DNA from: Pseudomonas fulva NBRC 16637 = DSM 17717
Lineage (GTDB): Bacteria > Pseudomonadota > Gammaproteobacteria > Pseudomonadales > Pseudomonadaceae
Assembly: GCF_000730565.1 (NCBI RefSeq)
Contig: NZ_BBIQ01000013.1
Location: 1 to 64,000, forward strand
Reading direction: 5' to 3'
Length of the DNA stretch: 64,000 nucleotides
The notes beneath the pieces were generated by a model, which saw only the letters and a program-made list of their open reading frames with translations, made no database searches and was not told the origin of the DNA. Of the stretch, positions 40,018-49,677 are shown one piece after another; within the stretch, counting starts at the first letter, position 1; every line of letters starts with the position of its first letter. A program made the translations under genes and the position numbers.

Positions 40018-40602
40018 TCAGGATGATGGGGCGTTCTGTTCCAGTTGCTGGCGTCTTTGCTGCTGCTGGCGCTGCAGGATGTAGCGGGCAAGCAGCTGGC
40101 GCTGGGCATCGACCATGTCGATGAACTCGATGCCGACCTCGAAGCCCTCCTCGGGCCTGGCCTCGCAATGGGTGATCTTGCCACGCAACAGCAGGCCATG
40201 GGCGCGTGGCATCAGCACCATTTGTACCTTCACTTGGGTACCCGGTGCAAAAGGCCCTGGCTGGACGCACTCCAGGCCGCCTTCGGACATCACCACTGCC
40301 TGCGGTTGGCCTACCTCGCCCAGCAGGGTATGGGCGACCACGGCGCTGAGCACGTCCAGGCGCTTGTTCTGTACCCGCAGAAACGCTGCGAGGGTGCGGT
40401 CCTTGTCGCTGAGCTGGCGCAGCAGGTGCTGGGCCTCGAAGTCGGCCAGGTGCAGCTCGCTGAGCAGATTGAACAGTGGGGAATCATCCTGCAACACATC
40501 TGGATCAAGGGCTTGGGCCGCGCTCAATGGGCTGATTTGAAGTGCGATCCGATCAGCAATGCGGTAGTATTCGCGGCGATCTTCTTCGTCTAATGTCGTC
40601 AT
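40018..40602 (-). CDS. PilZ-domain protein
   Basis: A 194-residue cytosolic protein with a PilZ domain in its N- and C-terminal parts and a helical insert in the middle. The c-di-GMP RxxxR motif reads REYYR at residues 10-14; a weak second motif SEGGL is near residue 105. The C-terminus is Gln/Arg-rich (RYILQRQQQQRRQQ). It lies between glpQ (28 bases downstream) and the lolC gene (divergent). It may be a c-di-GMP effector, but the target is not visible. Confidence 0.85.
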   Translation of the reverse strand: MTTLDEEDRREYYRIADRIALQISPLSAAQALDPDVLQDDSPLFNLLSELHLADFEAQHLLRQLSDKDRTLAAFLRVQNKRLDVLSAVVAHTLLGEVGQPQAVVMSEGGLECVQPGPFAPGTQVKVQMVLMPRAHGLLLRGKITHCEARPEEGFEVGIEFIDMVDAQRQLLARYILQRQQQQRRQQLEQNAPSS

Positions 40603-40695
40603 GGCGAACCCATGGTAGCGGCGGTGGTCCGAGTGTAAAGCCGCCGTAGGCGCCTCGCCACAAGGACGTTCCCTTCCATCCGAACAAGCCCCGAC

Positions 40696-41946
40696 ATGTT
40701 CAGACCTCTTTTCGCATTCATCGGCACGCGTTATACCCGTGCCAAACGTCGCAATCACTTCGTCTCGTTCATTTCCCTGACCTCGATGATCGGCCTCGCC
40801 CTGGGCGTGGTAGTCATGATCGTGGTGCTGTCGGTGATGAACGGGTTCGACCACGAGATGCGCACCCGCGTGTTGGGCATGATCCCTCACGCCACGCTCG
40901 AGAGCGGCCAGCCCATCGCCGACTGGCCTGCCCTTGCCGAACAAGTAAAGCAGAATCCGCAGGTGGTGGCGGTCGCGCCCTTCACCCAGATGCAGGGTTT
41001 GCTTACCCATGACGGCAAGGTGCAGAAGGTGTTGCTCAACGGCATCGATCCGGCCCGGGAACGGGAGGTGTCGATCATCGATAACTTCGTCCAGCAGGGC
41101 CAGCTGGACCAATTGGCGCCCGGTGAGTGGGGCATCATGATCGGCGACAAGGCGGCAGCCAAGCTGGGCGTGGCCGTCGGTGACAAACTCACCTTCGTGG
41201 CCCCGGAAGTCAGCGTTACACCGGCCGGCATGTTCCCGCGCATGAAGCGCTTCACCGTGGTCGGCACCTTCCATGTGGGGGCCGGCGAAATCGACGGTTA
41301 CCTGGGGCTGACCAACATCGCCGACCTGTCGCGCCTGCACCGCTGGAAGCCCGACCAGGTGCAGGGCCTGCGCTTGAAGTTCGATGACCTGTTCCAGGCC
41401 CCGCGGGTGGCTTACGACATCGCCCAACAGCTGGGCGACCAGGACTTCTACAGCCGCGACTGGACTCGTACCCATGGCAACCTCTACCAGGCCATTCGCA
41501 TGGAAAAAGCCATGATCGGCCTGCTGTTGCTGCTGATCGTCGCTGTTGCCGCGTTCAACATCATTTCCACGCTGGTGATGGTGGTCAACGACAAGCGAGG
41601 GGACATCGCCATTCTGCGCACGTTGGGTGCCACCCCCGGGCAGATCATGCTCATCTTCATGGTGCAGGGCACCGTGATCGGTGTCGTGGGCACGTTGATC
41701 GGCGCCGTGGTGGGCATCATCGCCGCGCTCAACGTCAGTACGGCCATCGCCGGGATCGAGCATTTGATCGGCCACAAATTCCTCAACGCCGACGTGTATT
41801 TCATCGATTACCTGCCCTCGCAGATCCAAGCCCAGGACGTGTACATGGTCTGTGGTGCGGCATTGGTCCTGAGTTTCTTCGCCACCCTGTACCCTGCCTG
41901 GCGTGCGGCACGCACCCAGCCGGCAGAGGCGTTACGTTATGAGTGA
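40696..41946 (+). CDS. lolC: Lipoprotein-releasing permease LolC
   Basis: Inner-membrane subunit of the LolCDE complex, which extracts outer-membrane lipoproteins and hands them to LolA. The 416-residue protein has an N-terminal membrane helix ([19 protein letters not shown]), a large periplasmic domain, and three C-terminal helices (about residues 270-300, 315-350, 380-405), typical of the FtsX-type fold. lolD follows with a 4- to 8-base overlap depending on the start. Upstream of lolC lies the divergent PilZ gene. Confidence 0.94.
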   Translation: MFRPLFAFIGTRYTRAKRRNHFVSFISLTSMIGLALGVVVMIVVLSVMNGFDHEMRTRVLGMIPHATLESGQPIADWPALAEQVKQNPQVVAVAPFTQMQGLLTHDGKVQKVLLNGIDPAREREVSIIDNFVQQGQLDQLAPGEWGIMIGDKAAAKLGVAVGDKLTFVAPEVSVTPAGMFPRMKRFTVVGTFHVGAGEIDGYLGLTNIADLSRLHRWKPDQVQGLRLKFDDLFQAPRVAYDIAQQLGDQDFYSRDWTRTHGNLYQAIRMEKAMIGLLLLLIVAVAAFNIISTLVMVVNDKRGDIAILRTLGATPGQIMLIFMVQGTVIGVVGTLIGAVVGIIAALNVSTAIAGIEHLIGHKFLNADVYFIDYLPSQIQAQDVYMVCGAALVLSFFATLYPAWRAARTQPAEALRYE

Positions 41947-41953
41947 GTCGCGC

Positions 41954-42637
41954 ATGAGTGATAAAGCCGTTCTGAGTTGCCGCAACCTGGGCAAGTCCTA
42001 CGACGAGGGCCCCGAGTCGGTGCAGGTGTTGTCTGGCCTGAACCTGGAACTGCACGCCGGCGAGCGCATCGCCATCGTCGGCAGTTCGGGGTCGGGCAAG
42101 AGCACCTTGCTCAACCTGCTGGGCGGCCTGGATCGCCCCACACAGGGCAGCGTGTGGTTGGCCGGCGAGGAGCTGTCGGCGTTGGGCGAGCGCGCCCGTG
42201 GCCTGCTGCGCAACCGCGAGTTGGGCTTCGTGTACCAGTTTCATCACCTGCTGCCCGAATTCACGGCCCTGGAGAACGTGTGCATGCCGCTGCTCATCGG
42301 CCGTACCGCTATCCCAGAGGCGCGTGAACGTGCCGAGGCGCTGCTCAAACGCGTTGGGCTGGGGCATCGCCTCAATCACAAGCCGGCCGAGCTGTCTGGC
42401 GGTGAGCGTCAGCGGGTGGCCATTGCGCGTGCGCTGGTCAACCGCCCGGGCCTTGTGATGCTGGACGAACCCACCGGGAACCTCGATCACCACACTGCCC
42501 AAGGCATCCAGGAATTGATGCAGGAACTGTCCAGTGCTTCGCGCACGGCGTTCCTGGTGGTGACCCACGACCTGAGCCTTGCGCGTCAGATGGACCGTGT
42601 ACTGAAACTCGACAATGGCCACCTGGTGGCGATCTGA
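41954..42637 (+). CDS. lolD: Lipoprotein-releasing ATPase LolD
   Basis: The ATPase of LolCDE, 227 residues. Walker [11 protein letters not shown]-loop region, signature LSGGERQR, Walker [13 protein letters not shown] and H-loop THD. The start at 41954 (MSDKAVLSC) is chosen to match the family length; ATG 41939, overlapping the lolC stop, is in frame and has a weaker site. lolE follows after 59 bases. Confidence 0.94.
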   Translation: MSDKAVLSCRNLGKSYDEGPESVQVLSGLNLELHAGERIAIVGSSGSGKSTLLNLLGGLDRPTQGSVWLAGEELSALGERARGLLRNRELGFVYQFHHLLPEFTALENVCMPLLIGRTAIPEARERAEALLKRVGLGHRLNHKPAELSGGERQRVAIARALVNRPGLVMLDEPTGNLDHHTAQGIQELMQELSSASRTAFLVVTHDLSLARQMDRVLKLDNGHLVAI

Positions 42638-42696
42638 CCGACCGAGCGGGATGACCCTTTCATCCCGCGACCTGTTTTGATTGGGTGTATTCGCAC

Positions 42697-43938
42697 ATGT
42701 TCAGACCCCTGCCCATCTTCATCGGCGCGCGCTATACCCGGGCCAAGCGTCGCAACCATTTCATCTCGTTCATCTCCATGACCTCGATGATCGGCCTGTC
42801 CCTGGGCGTGCTGGCCATGATCGTGGTGCTGTCGGTGATGAACGGCTTCCAGCGCGAAATGAGCTCGCGCATCCTGGGCTTGGTCCCCCACGCGGCCATT
42901 CTGGGCCAGCAGCCGCTGGACAACTGGCAGCAGGTGGCCGATGCGGCCATGAAAAACCCTGCCGTGGTTGCCGCGGCCCCGATCACCGAGATGGAAGGCA
43001 TGTTGTCCTATAAGGGCGCCATGCAACCCATTCAGGTGGGCGGTATCGATCCGGCCGAGGAAAACAAGGTTTCGATCGTAGGGCGGCACATCGTTCAGGG
43101 CCGCTTGCAGGACTTGCAGCCCGGCGAGTTCGGCGTGGTGATTGGCGAGCTGACGGCCCGCCGTTTTCGCCTGAATACCGGGGACAAACTGACCTTGATC
43201 GTGCCAGAGATCAGCAGCGAGCCTGGCGGGATCACCCCACGCATGCAGCGCTTGACCGTGGTGGGCATTTTCAAGGTGGGCGCCGAGCTCGATGGCTCCC
43301 AGGCCTACATTCACATGGCCGATGCCGCGACTATGCAGCGTTGGGCACCCGGCCAGGTTCAAGGTGTGCGGCTGAAACTGCATGACCTGTATGCCGCCCC
43401 GCAAGTGTCCAAGGCCATCGCAGCGCAGCTTGGCGAAGGCTACCGGGCAGATGACTGGTCCCACACCCAAGGCAGCCTGTTCAGCGCCATGAAGATGGAA
43501 AAGACCATGATCGGCCTGTTGTTGCTGATGATCATCGCCGTGGCCGCGTTCAACATCATCGCCACCTTGGTCATGGTGGTGAACGACAAAGGGCCGGATA
43601 TCGCCATCCTGCGCACCCTGGGGGCTACGCCTGCGCAGATCATGGGGACATTCATGGTCCAGGGCAGCTTGATCGGCGTCGTCGGCACGCTGATCGGTGG
43701 GGTGCTCGGGGTCATCGCCGCGCTCAACGTGAGCCAGATCGTGGGCTGGCTGGAGCGCATCAGCGGTCAGCATATCTTCACCTCCGACGTGTACTTCATC
43801 AGCAGCCTGCCCTCGGAGCTGCAAAGCGGAGATGTGGTGATGATCTGCGCGGCAGGGCTGGTGATGAGCTTCCTGGCTACCCTCTACCCAGCCTACCGGG
43901 CTTCCCAGGTACAACCGGCCATTGGCCTGGCGGTTTGA
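42697..43938 (+). CDS. lolE: Lipoprotein-releasing permease LolE
   Basis: A second FtsX-type permease, 413 residues, paralogous to LolC in this operon (both begin MFRPL and share MNGF after the first helix). LolE interacts with lipoprotein in the E. coli system. The N-terminal helix, periplasmic domain and three C-terminal helices are visible. The gene ends eight bases from the convergent cinS stop. Confidence 0.93.
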   Translation: MFRPLPIFIGARYTRAKRRNHFISFISMTSMIGLSLGVLAMIVVLSVMNGFQREMSSRILGLVPHAAILGQQPLDNWQQVADAAMKNPAVVAAAPITEMEGMLSYKGAMQPIQVGGIDPAEENKVSIVGRHIVQGRLQDLQPGEFGVVIGELTARRFRLNTGDKLTLIVPEISSEPGGITPRMQRLTVVGIFKVGAELDGSQAYIHMADAATMQRWAPGQVQGVRLKLHDLYAAPQVSKAIAAQLGEGYRADDWSHTQGSLFSAMKMEKTMIGLLLLMIIAVAAFNIIATLVMVVNDKGPDIAILRTLGATPAQIMGTFMVQGSLIGVVGTLIGGVLGVIAALNVSQIVGWLERISGQHIFTSDVYFISSLPSELQSGDVVMICAAGLVMSFLATLYPAYRASQVQPAIGLAV

Positions 43939-43946
43939 CCAAGCCT

Positions 43947-45296
43947 TTACCGGCCTGAGAAATCGAGCGTGAAGCGGGTCCAGCCCGCCTCGCACGCCAC
44001 CTGAATCCGCCCGCCATGGGCCTGCACGATCGACCGCGTGATCGCCAGGCCCAGCCCGGCATGTTCGCCCCCGCCTTCATGCCTGGACGGGTCCACCCGG
44101 TAGAAACGATCGAACAGCCTAGGCAATGCCGTCGCCTCGATGGCGCTGCCGGTATTGCTCACGGTGATGCGCGGTCCTGTCGCCAGCGTGATCCGCACCT
44201 GTCCCCCCGTCGGCGTGAAACGCAGGGCGTTGTCGAGCAAGTTGGAGAGCGCCCGGCGCAGCATGGTCCTGTCGCCGGGCAGCCACGCCTGTCCCTCGCG
44301 TGTCAGCTGCACGGCCGCTTCTTCAGCAGCCAGGGCGTAAAACTCCAATAGAGAATCCACTTCATCATGCAGGGCAAGTGGGGTGTCACCTGGTGTCAGT
44401 AGTCCCTGGTCAGCCTTGGCGAGAAAGAGCATGTCATTGATCATCTGCGCCATCGCCTGCAATTCTTCGAGGTTGTCGTGCAAGGCCTCTCGGTAGGTGT
44501 CGAGGCTGCGTGGGCGAGTCAGGGTGACCTGGGTGTGGGTCAGCAGGTTGGACAGCGGCGTGCGCAGCTCATGGGCGATGTCGGCCGAAAACGCCGACAG
44601 GCGCTGAAACGCATCGTCCAGGCGCTGCAGCATGGCATTGAGGCTGTCAGCCAATTGAGCCAGTTCGGCGGGCATTTGCTCCACGGGTAGCCGGGTGGTG
44701 AGCGAACGGGCAGAGACGCGTGCGGTGATGCGGCCCATCTGCCTCAAGGGCCGCAGGCCGCTGCGCGCCGCCCAGGCCCCCAGCAGGGCGGTGACCAGCG
44801 CCGACAGTCCGACTGTCAGCCAGATCAGGCGCTGCATGCCTTGCAGAAAATGCTGGTGATGGGTGATGTCAAGGTATAACACAAGGTACGGTGAGTTCGC
44901 GCTATCGGGCATCAGCGCCACAGCAAGGCTGCGGTAGTCAGTGCCCTGCGCATGCAGCGTCTTCAACCCCGTGGAGGAGGGCGCCGGGGGGAGGCCGGCC
45001 TGGCTCTCGAACCAAGTGACGCCCCCACCCGAGGTGACCCGCACGGACAGGTCGGCCTGATGGCTCAGCTCCTCGCGCAGGGCCGGCAGGCGGGTTTGCA
45101 GGTCGGCCTGCGTGCCGACGTCCGTCAGGTGACGGCGCAACAACGACAAGCGCGAGGCCAGCAACTGCTGGTCAAGTTCGATGAAATGCTGCTCGCTGGC
45201 CTGATTGAACACCAGGCCCGCCCCGAGCGAAACCGCAGCGGTGCAGGCAGCGAACAGCAGCGCCAGGCGACTGGTCAGCGAAATGCGGCGCCTCAC
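43947..45296 (-). CDS. cinS: CinS-type copper sensor histidine kinase
   Basis: A 449-residue kinase of the heavy-metal sensor class. N-terminal helix ([21 protein letters not shown]), periplasmic domain of about 130 residues, second helix ([20 protein letters not shown]), HAMP, HisKA with phosphoacceptor His in [11 protein letters not shown], and HATPase. GTG start 45296 overlaps the cinR stop (GTGA). Together with the plastocyanin-like and queF genes next door, the order fits the P. putida CinRS system for copper. Copper binding by this protein is inferred from context. Confidence 0.87.
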   Translation of the reverse strand: MRRRISLTSRLALLFAACTAAVSLGAGLVFNQASEQHFIELDQQLLASRLSLLRRHLTDVGTQADLQTRLPALREELSHQADLSVRVTSGGGVTWFESQAGLPPAPSSTGLKTLHAQGTDYRSLAVALMPDSANSPYLVLYLDITHHQHFLQGMQRLIWLTVGLSALVTALLGAWAARSGLRPLRQMGRITARVSARSLTTRLPVEQMPAELAQLADSLNAMLQRLDDAFQRLSAFSADIAHELRTPLSNLLTHTQVTLTRPRSLDTYREALHDNLEELQAMAQMINDMLFLAKADQGLLTPGDTPLALHDEVDSLLEFYALAAEEAAVQLTREGQAWLPGDRTMLRRALSNLLDNALRFTPTGGQVRITLATGPRITVSNTGSAIEATALPRLFDRFYRVDPSRHEGGGEHAGLGLAITRSIVQAHGGRIQVACEAGWTRFTLDFSGR

Positions 45297-45973
45297 GATG
45301 GGCGCACTTCCAGCACATAACCCATGCCGCGTACCGTATGGATCAGCTTGTCCTCGTAGGCATCGTCCACCTTGGCCCGCAGTCGGCGGATGGCCACTTC
45401 GATCACGTTGGTGTCGCTGGCAAAGTTCATGTCCCAAACCTGGGACGCAATGAGCGCCTTGGACAGCACCTCGCCCTGACGGCGCAGCAGCAGTTCGAGC
45501 AAACCGAACTCCTTGGCGGTCAGGTCGATGCGTTGGCCGCCGCGCTCGACACGTCGACGAATCAGGTCAAGACGCAGGTCTGCTACCGTCAGCAAGGTAT
45601 CGGCACTGGGCGTGGAGCCGCGCCTGAGCAGGCTGCGCACGCGCGCCAGCAGCTCCGAGAAGGCGAATGGCTTGATCAGGTAATCATCAGCGCCCAGTTC
45701 CAAGCCATGTACCCGGTCCTCGACGGCATCGCGGGCGGTCAGGAACAGCACGGGCGTATCGATACCGGCTTGCCGCACGGCCTTGAGGATCTGCCAGCCG
45801 TCGCGCCCTGGCAGCATCACATCCAGGATCAGCAGGTCATGATCGCCCGTCAGGGCCAGAAACTGGCCTGTTTCGCCGTCGGTGGCCAGCTCCACCGTGA
45901 AGCCGGCCTCGCTCAGGCCCTGATGCAGGTACTGGCCAGTACGGGCCTGGTCTTCGACGATCAACAGTTTCAT
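45293..45973 (-). CDS. cinR: CinR-type response regulator (OmpR family)
   Basis: A 226-residue OmpR/PhoB-type regulator: receiver domain (LIVEDQ; phosphoacceptor Asp in [13 protein letters not shown]; Lys in YLIKPF) and a winged-helix DNA-binding domain ([21 protein letters not shown] to GMGYVLE). Its closest relatives by appearance are the CopR/CusR copper regulators. The candidate binding site is the cop box at 46072-46087 upstream of the plastocyanin-like gene, 100 bases from the cinR start. The stop overlaps the cinS start, so translation is coupled. Confidence 0.9.
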   Translation of the reverse strand: MKLLIVEDQARTGQYLHQGLSEAGFTVELATDGETGQFLALTGDHDLLILDVMLPGRDGWQILKAVRQAGIDTPVLFLTARDAVEDRVHGLELGADDYLIKPFAFSELLARVRSLLRRGSTPSADTLLTVADLRLDLIRRRVERGGQRIDLTAKEFGLLELLLRRQGEVLSKALIASQVWDMNFASDTNVIEVAIRRLRAKVDDAYEDKLIHTVRGMGYVLEVRPS

Positions 45974-46071
45974 TGAGGCAAGCTCCGGCGGTTGATGCGG
46001 CGCGCCGCAGTGAGGTCCAGCCGGCGCGTGGGTGCCAGGATCATACGTGACCTGCGCGGCATTGAACCAAA

Positions 46072-46087
46072 CTGACACGCTTGTAAT
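46072..46087 (+). promoter_or_regulatory. cop box (CinR/CopR-type binding site)
   Basis: CTGACA-CGCTT-GTAAT at 46072-46087 matches exactly the pattern CTGACA-N5-GTAAT described as the cop box of Pseudomonas CopR-type regulators. It lies between divergent cinR and cinA, about 70 bases before the cinA start. Confidence 0.85.
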
Positions 46088-46158
46088 GCAGCGGTCAGCT
46101 TCATGGCAGTCGCGTGGCCTTAATCTGGCGCCGTTCAATCCAACGCATGGGAGCCTCG

Positions 46159-46674
46159 ATGTCTCGCTTTATCATTGCCTGCGCACTGACGCTGGCCAGT
46201 AGTCTTGCCCAGGCAGGCACCGCACACCCGCTAGCTTTCGGTGAGCCTGCACCAGCCGAGGAGGCAACCCGTACGGTTGAAGTGCGGCTCAAGGATATCG
46301 CCTTCGAGCCCGCCAGCCTCACTGTCAAGGCAGGTGAGACGGTGCGCTTCGTGTTGATCAACGAGGGTCAGTTGCCCCACGAGTTCAACCTGGGTGACAA
46401 AGCCATGCATGCCGAACATCAAAAACAGATGGTTGCCATGCAAGCCAAGCTGTTCAATGCAGCCGCAGATGAGCAGGGCATGGGGCATGGCGACATGAGC
46501 GGGCACAATCACGGTGCAGGTCATGGGCATGGCGGCGGTAACACGGTGCTGGTGATGCCTGGCCAGCGCGCTGAGTTGACCTGGACCTTCAAGGCCTCTG
46601 CACCCATCGAATTCGCCTGCAATGTGCCAGGCCATTACCAAGCGGGCATGGTTGGGCCGCTGACCATCGAGTGA
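46159..46674 (+). CDS. cinA: Plastocyanin-like copper protein CinA
   Basis: A 171-residue cupredoxin precursor with a signal peptide ([19 protein letters not shown]). The copper ligands expected for the fold are visible: His74 (LPHEFNLG), then Cys154, His159 and Met164 ([13 protein letters not shown]). A His/Met-rich insert (about residues 105-125, [19 protein letters not shown]) lies between them and could bind extra copper. ATG 46159 follows GGGAGCCTCG. In P. putida this gene belongs to the CinRS regulon together with cinQ/queF. Confidence 0.9.
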   Translation: MSRFIIACALTLASSLAQAGTAHPLAFGEPAPAEEATRTVEVRLKDIAFEPASLTVKAGETVRFVLINEGQLPHEFNLGDKAMHAEHQKQMVAMQAKLFNAAADEQGMGHGDMSGHNHGAGHGHGGGNTVLVMPGQRAELTWTFKASAPIEFACNVPGHYQAGMVGPLTIE

Positions 46675-46812
46675 GGGGCGCTGCAAGGCGGCAAGCAACA
46701 GGGTAGACTGGGCGCCCTACGCGTCATCCTGTACACGACAGGGTTACCCCAGCAATGGGGGCGCGCACCGTACGAACGCTAGCGTCCACTCCACACTTTC
46801 AGGTCAGTTCCA

Positions 46813-47643
46813 ATGCACCCTGCCGCCGAACACTCCCCGCTGGGCAAGTCCAGTGAATACGTCGCCACCTATTCCCCGGAGCTGCTGTTCCCGATCCCAC
46901 GCACCGCCAAATGGGCGGAGCTGGGTGTCACCGCGCAGACGCTTCCCTGGCAAGGGGTGGATTACTGGAACTGTTTCGAGCTGTCCTGGCTGCTGCCCTC
47001 GGGCAAGCCCGTGGTAGCCATAGGCGAGTTCGCCATCCCCGCCGATTCGCCCAACATCATCGAATCGAAGTCATTCAAGCTGTACCTGAACTCCTTGAAC
47101 CAGACCGTTTTCGCAGGCATCGAGCCCTTGCAGGCGTGCCTTGAGAAAGACCTTTCGGCGGCCGCCGGCAAGGCGGTAGGGGTGAAGGTGAGGACGCTGG
47201 AAGAGGTCGAGGCCCAAGGCGTGGTCGCTTTGCCAGGCACCTGTATCGATGGGCTGGATGTGGCTATTTCCAACTATGCGCAGCCGCAACCGGAGTTGTT
47301 GCAATGCGACGCTCATCAGGTGCTCGAAGAGACGCTGCACAGTCACCTGCTCAAATCCAACTGCCCGGTTACCGGTCAGCCGGACTGGGGAAGCGTGGTA
47401 GTGACCTATAAGGGCAGGGCGCTCGATCACGCCAGCCTGCTGACCTATCTCATCAGCTTCCGCCAGCATGCGGATTTCCATGAACAATGCGTCGAGCGCA
47501 TTTACCTGGACCTGAAGAATCTCTTGCAGCCTGAGCACTTGACCGTTTATGCCCGGTATGTGCGCCGGGGTGGCCTGGATATCAACCCCTACCGCAGCAT
47601 GGGGGAAATCGTCGTGAGCAATGGGCGCCTGGCCAGGCAGTGA
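46813..47643 (+). CDS. queF: NADPH-dependent preQ0 reductase QueF (CinQ)
   Basis: Reduces 7-cyano-7-deazaguanine (preQ0) to preQ1 for queuosine tRNA modification. The 276-residue protein is the long, two-module form. The substrate motif [13 protein letters not shown] (about residues 84-96), the nucleophile Cys184 in [14 protein letters not shown] with Asp191, and the NADPH-contact region are all present. It follows cinA by 138 bases, which contain no obvious terminator. In P. putida this gene is known as cinQ and was reported to be under CinRS/copper control. No preQ1 riboswitch is seen upstream. Confidence 0.95.
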   Translation: MHPAAEHSPLGKSSEYVATYSPELLFPIPRTAKWAELGVTAQTLPWQGVDYWNCFELSWLLPSGKPVVAIGEFAIPADSPNIIESKSFKLYLNSLNQTVFAGIEPLQACLEKDLSAAAGKAVGVKVRTLEEVEAQGVVALPGTCIDGLDVAISNYAQPQPELLQCDAHQVLEETLHSHLLKSNCPVTGQPDWGSVVVTYKGRALDHASLLTYLISFRQHADFHEQCVERIYLDLKNLLQPEHLTVYARYVRRGGLDINPYRSMGEIVVSNGRLARQ

Positions 47644-47779
47644 CCGCCGCCGGGGTGCGCCTGCGTTGAACCGCACCCGACCCTGACAACAGGCCGCGTG
47701 CTGTTCGACCCTGGACGCAGTGCGGGTAATGGCAGGCCACTGCGCTGCGCTGTGTGCGCAGCAGCCCGAGCCGTATGCC

Positions 47780-48043
47780 TCAGATACCCATGCTGTGCAG
47801 CGAGTTGGCAATGCTGCGCAGGGTGGCCGTCAGGTCAGGGTGGTCGGCTTCAAATCGCTCCACGGCAAGGTTCACACCGTCGGCCAGGTTGTTGTCAGGC
47901 GTGGCGTTTTCCAGCTTCAGCTGCGCTTCGATTTGACGCGCTTCTTCATGGAGCGCAGCCAGCTCTTCGTCCGAAAGCGGCACGTTGCGATCCAGTTGCT
48001 CGCGCAGGCTGTTGAGGCGCTCTTGCAATTCGCGGGCAGGCAT
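47780..48043 (-). CDS. DUF4404 family protein
   Basis: An 87-residue acidic, helical protein with heptad-like Leu spacing (LQERLNSLREQLDRNVPLSDEELAALHEEAR), matching the DUF4404 family. No function is known. The start at 48043 follows TGGAGAAGTGCC. It is convergent with queF and divergent from mlaA. Confidence 0.82.
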   Translation of the reverse strand: MPARELQERLNSLREQLDRNVPLSDEELAALHEEARQIEAQLKLENATPDNNLADGVNLAVERFEADHPDLTATLRSIANSLHSMGI

Positions 48044-48398
48044 TGGCACTTCTCCATCATAGGTTTGGCAAGCCATGGACCTCAGCGAGGCGGCAAAGGT
48101 TCTGGCCTGTATTGAGCGTAAACCTTTCGCGTGGGATTTGCATGGCTGGCAGCCGCTGAGCTGTGTCCGTATTTTTCGCGCATTCGCTGGGAAGCGGTTC
48201 GTTTCATCCATGAGGTTGGCGAGCAACAGGTTCTCGTTAAATCTTGCTGCCATTGCGTAGCACCACTGACGTAACACTTGGTCACATTAAACTTCATGGA
48301 TGCCGAAAGCTGTCTATCGGCCTGCAAAACTCTATACTGCCGCACTACAGCAGCGCGACCGTTGCGCTTGCGGCCGATAATCCTGATGGAGAAACACT
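48044..48398. other. Divergent promoter region of the DUF4404 and mlaA genes
   Basis: No gene of convincing quality is found. A TATACT hexamer at 48333-48338 may be the -10 of mlaA, but no good -35 lies at the right distance. Several short frames here are shadows. Confidence 0.35.
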
Positions 48399-49106
48399 AT
48401 GCGTAGGATCGGTGCCAGTGTGATCGAACGAGTCACCCAGGCCTGTGTATGCGCCAGCATGCTGCTGGCGCCCGTGGCGGCTACTCAGGCCGCCACTGAA
48501 GAAGATCCCTGGGAAGCGGTCAATCGCCCGATCTTCCGCTTCAACGATACGCTCGATACCTACGCGCTCAAGCCGCTCGCCAAGGGTTACGACGCCGTGA
48601 CGCCGCAGTTTCTCGAAGACGGCATCCACAATATGTTCCGCAACCTGGGCGATGTGACCAACCTGGCCAACAACGTCCTGCAGCTCAAACCCCATGCGGC
48701 AGGGGTGGATACGGCGCGCTTGATCGTCAACACCACCTTCGGCGTGGCCGGGTTCTTCGATGTCGGCACCAAGATGGGGCTGCAGCGCAGCGATGAAGAC
48801 TTCGGTCAGACCCTGGGCTACTGGGGTGTGCCCAGCGGCCCGTACGTGGTCATTCCCTTGCTGGGCCCAAGCACTGTGCGCGATGGCGTAGCCAAGTACC
48901 CGGACACGTTCACCCGGCCTTATCGCTACGTGGACCATGTGCCTACCCGCAATTCGGCCTTCGCCCTGGACGTGGTGGACACCCGTGCAAGCCTGCTGCC
49001 GGCTGAGAAGCTGATTCAGGGTGACAAGTACATCTTCATTCGCAACGCTTACCTGCAGAACCGCGAGTTCAAGGTGCGCGATGGCGAAGTCGAGGACGAT
49101 TTCTAA
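48399..49106 (+). CDS. mlaA: MlaA/VacJ-type lipid-asymmetry protein
   Basis: A 235-residue protein of the MlaA (VacJ) family, part of the Mla system that removes misplaced phospholipids from the outer leaflet of the outer membrane. Family motifs: EDPWEAVNRPIFRFNDTLD, the NLGDVTNLANNVLQ segment, GFFDVGTKMGL, and GVPSGPYVVIPLLGPSTVRD. Most characterised MlaA proteins are lipoproteins; here the signal (to ATQAATEED) has two Cys inside its core (ACVCAS) but no lipobox at the cleavage region, so it may be a soluble or peripheral form. Convergent with a PilZ gene 2 bases away. Confidence 0.92.
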   Translation: MRRIGASVIERVTQACVCASMLLAPVAATQAATEEDPWEAVNRPIFRFNDTLDTYALKPLAKGYDAVTPQFLEDGIHNMFRNLGDVTNLANNVLQLKPHAAGVDTARLIVNTTFGVAGFFDVGTKMGLQRSDEDFGQTLGYWGVPSGPYVVIPLLGPSTVRDGVAKYPDTFTRPYRYVDHVPTRNSAFALDVVDTRASLLPAEKLIQGDKYIFIRNAYLQNREFKVRDGEVEDDF

Positions 49107-49108
49107 GG

Positions 49109-49408
49109 CTACCGCATGGCCAGGATGCGCAGCCCAAACGTGTGCTGCCCATCCGCCTGGGCCGCGATCCACACGACTTCCGCCGTGGCGTGCAAGCCTT
49201 CGAGCGAAGGGTGATCCGACTCCAGGCGCACCTGCAGCCGATCCCCGACGTGGAACGGCTGAGGCGCCTGTACTTGCATCCCGCTGCTGGCCAGGTCGAG
49301 ACACACCGCGGCGATGACCTTACCCTCGTGTACCAGGGTAACCGGCGTGTCGATGCGCATGCGGATGAAATCGCGTTTCTCGCTGTGGCTGGTGGCGTTA
49401 TCGGGCAT
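49109..49408 (-). CDS. PilZ-domain protein (small)
   Basis: A 99-residue single-domain PilZ protein. It carries the c-di-GMP RxxxR motif (RDFIR, about residues 12-16) and the second motif as DLASSGM, with Ala in the first position of the usual D-x-S-x-x-G. It could bind c-di-GMP. The start at 49408 follows GGAAGGATGC. The stop nearly touches the mlaA stop. In P. aeruginosa a PilZ gene at this place lies between vacJ and the rssB homologue. Confidence 0.88.
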   Translation of the reverse strand: MPDNATSHSEKRDFIRMRIDTPVTLVHEGKVIAAVCLDLASSGMQVQAPQPFHVGDRLQVRLESDHPSLEGLHATAEVVWIAAQADGQHTFGLRILAMR

Positions 49409-49677
49409 GCTGCATCCTTCCTGTGAGGTTACATCGTGAGGGTTTCTTATAACTCTCGGTCATTTGCCCTGTAAAGCCGCTCAAGCGTACCGTTCGATGC
49501 TTGAAACCCCTGGCGGATGGGAGTACCGTCTGCGCCTTACACCGCATATCTCGCAGTTGCCGGGTAGGCTTTCTTGCCCTACAGCTCGCAGAACGTGCGA
49601 CCTGTTCAGAATTCCCGCAGCTGTTGGTCTGCCTTGCCGGCTCGCTGCACAAACCCCAATCGGCGCCGTTCGCCCAC

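Noticed and set aside
46675..46812. preQ1 riboswitch before queF
   Set aside because: No preQ1-I or preQ1-II core is found in the 138 bases; only a short C4/G4 stem is present. A covariance model search would decide.
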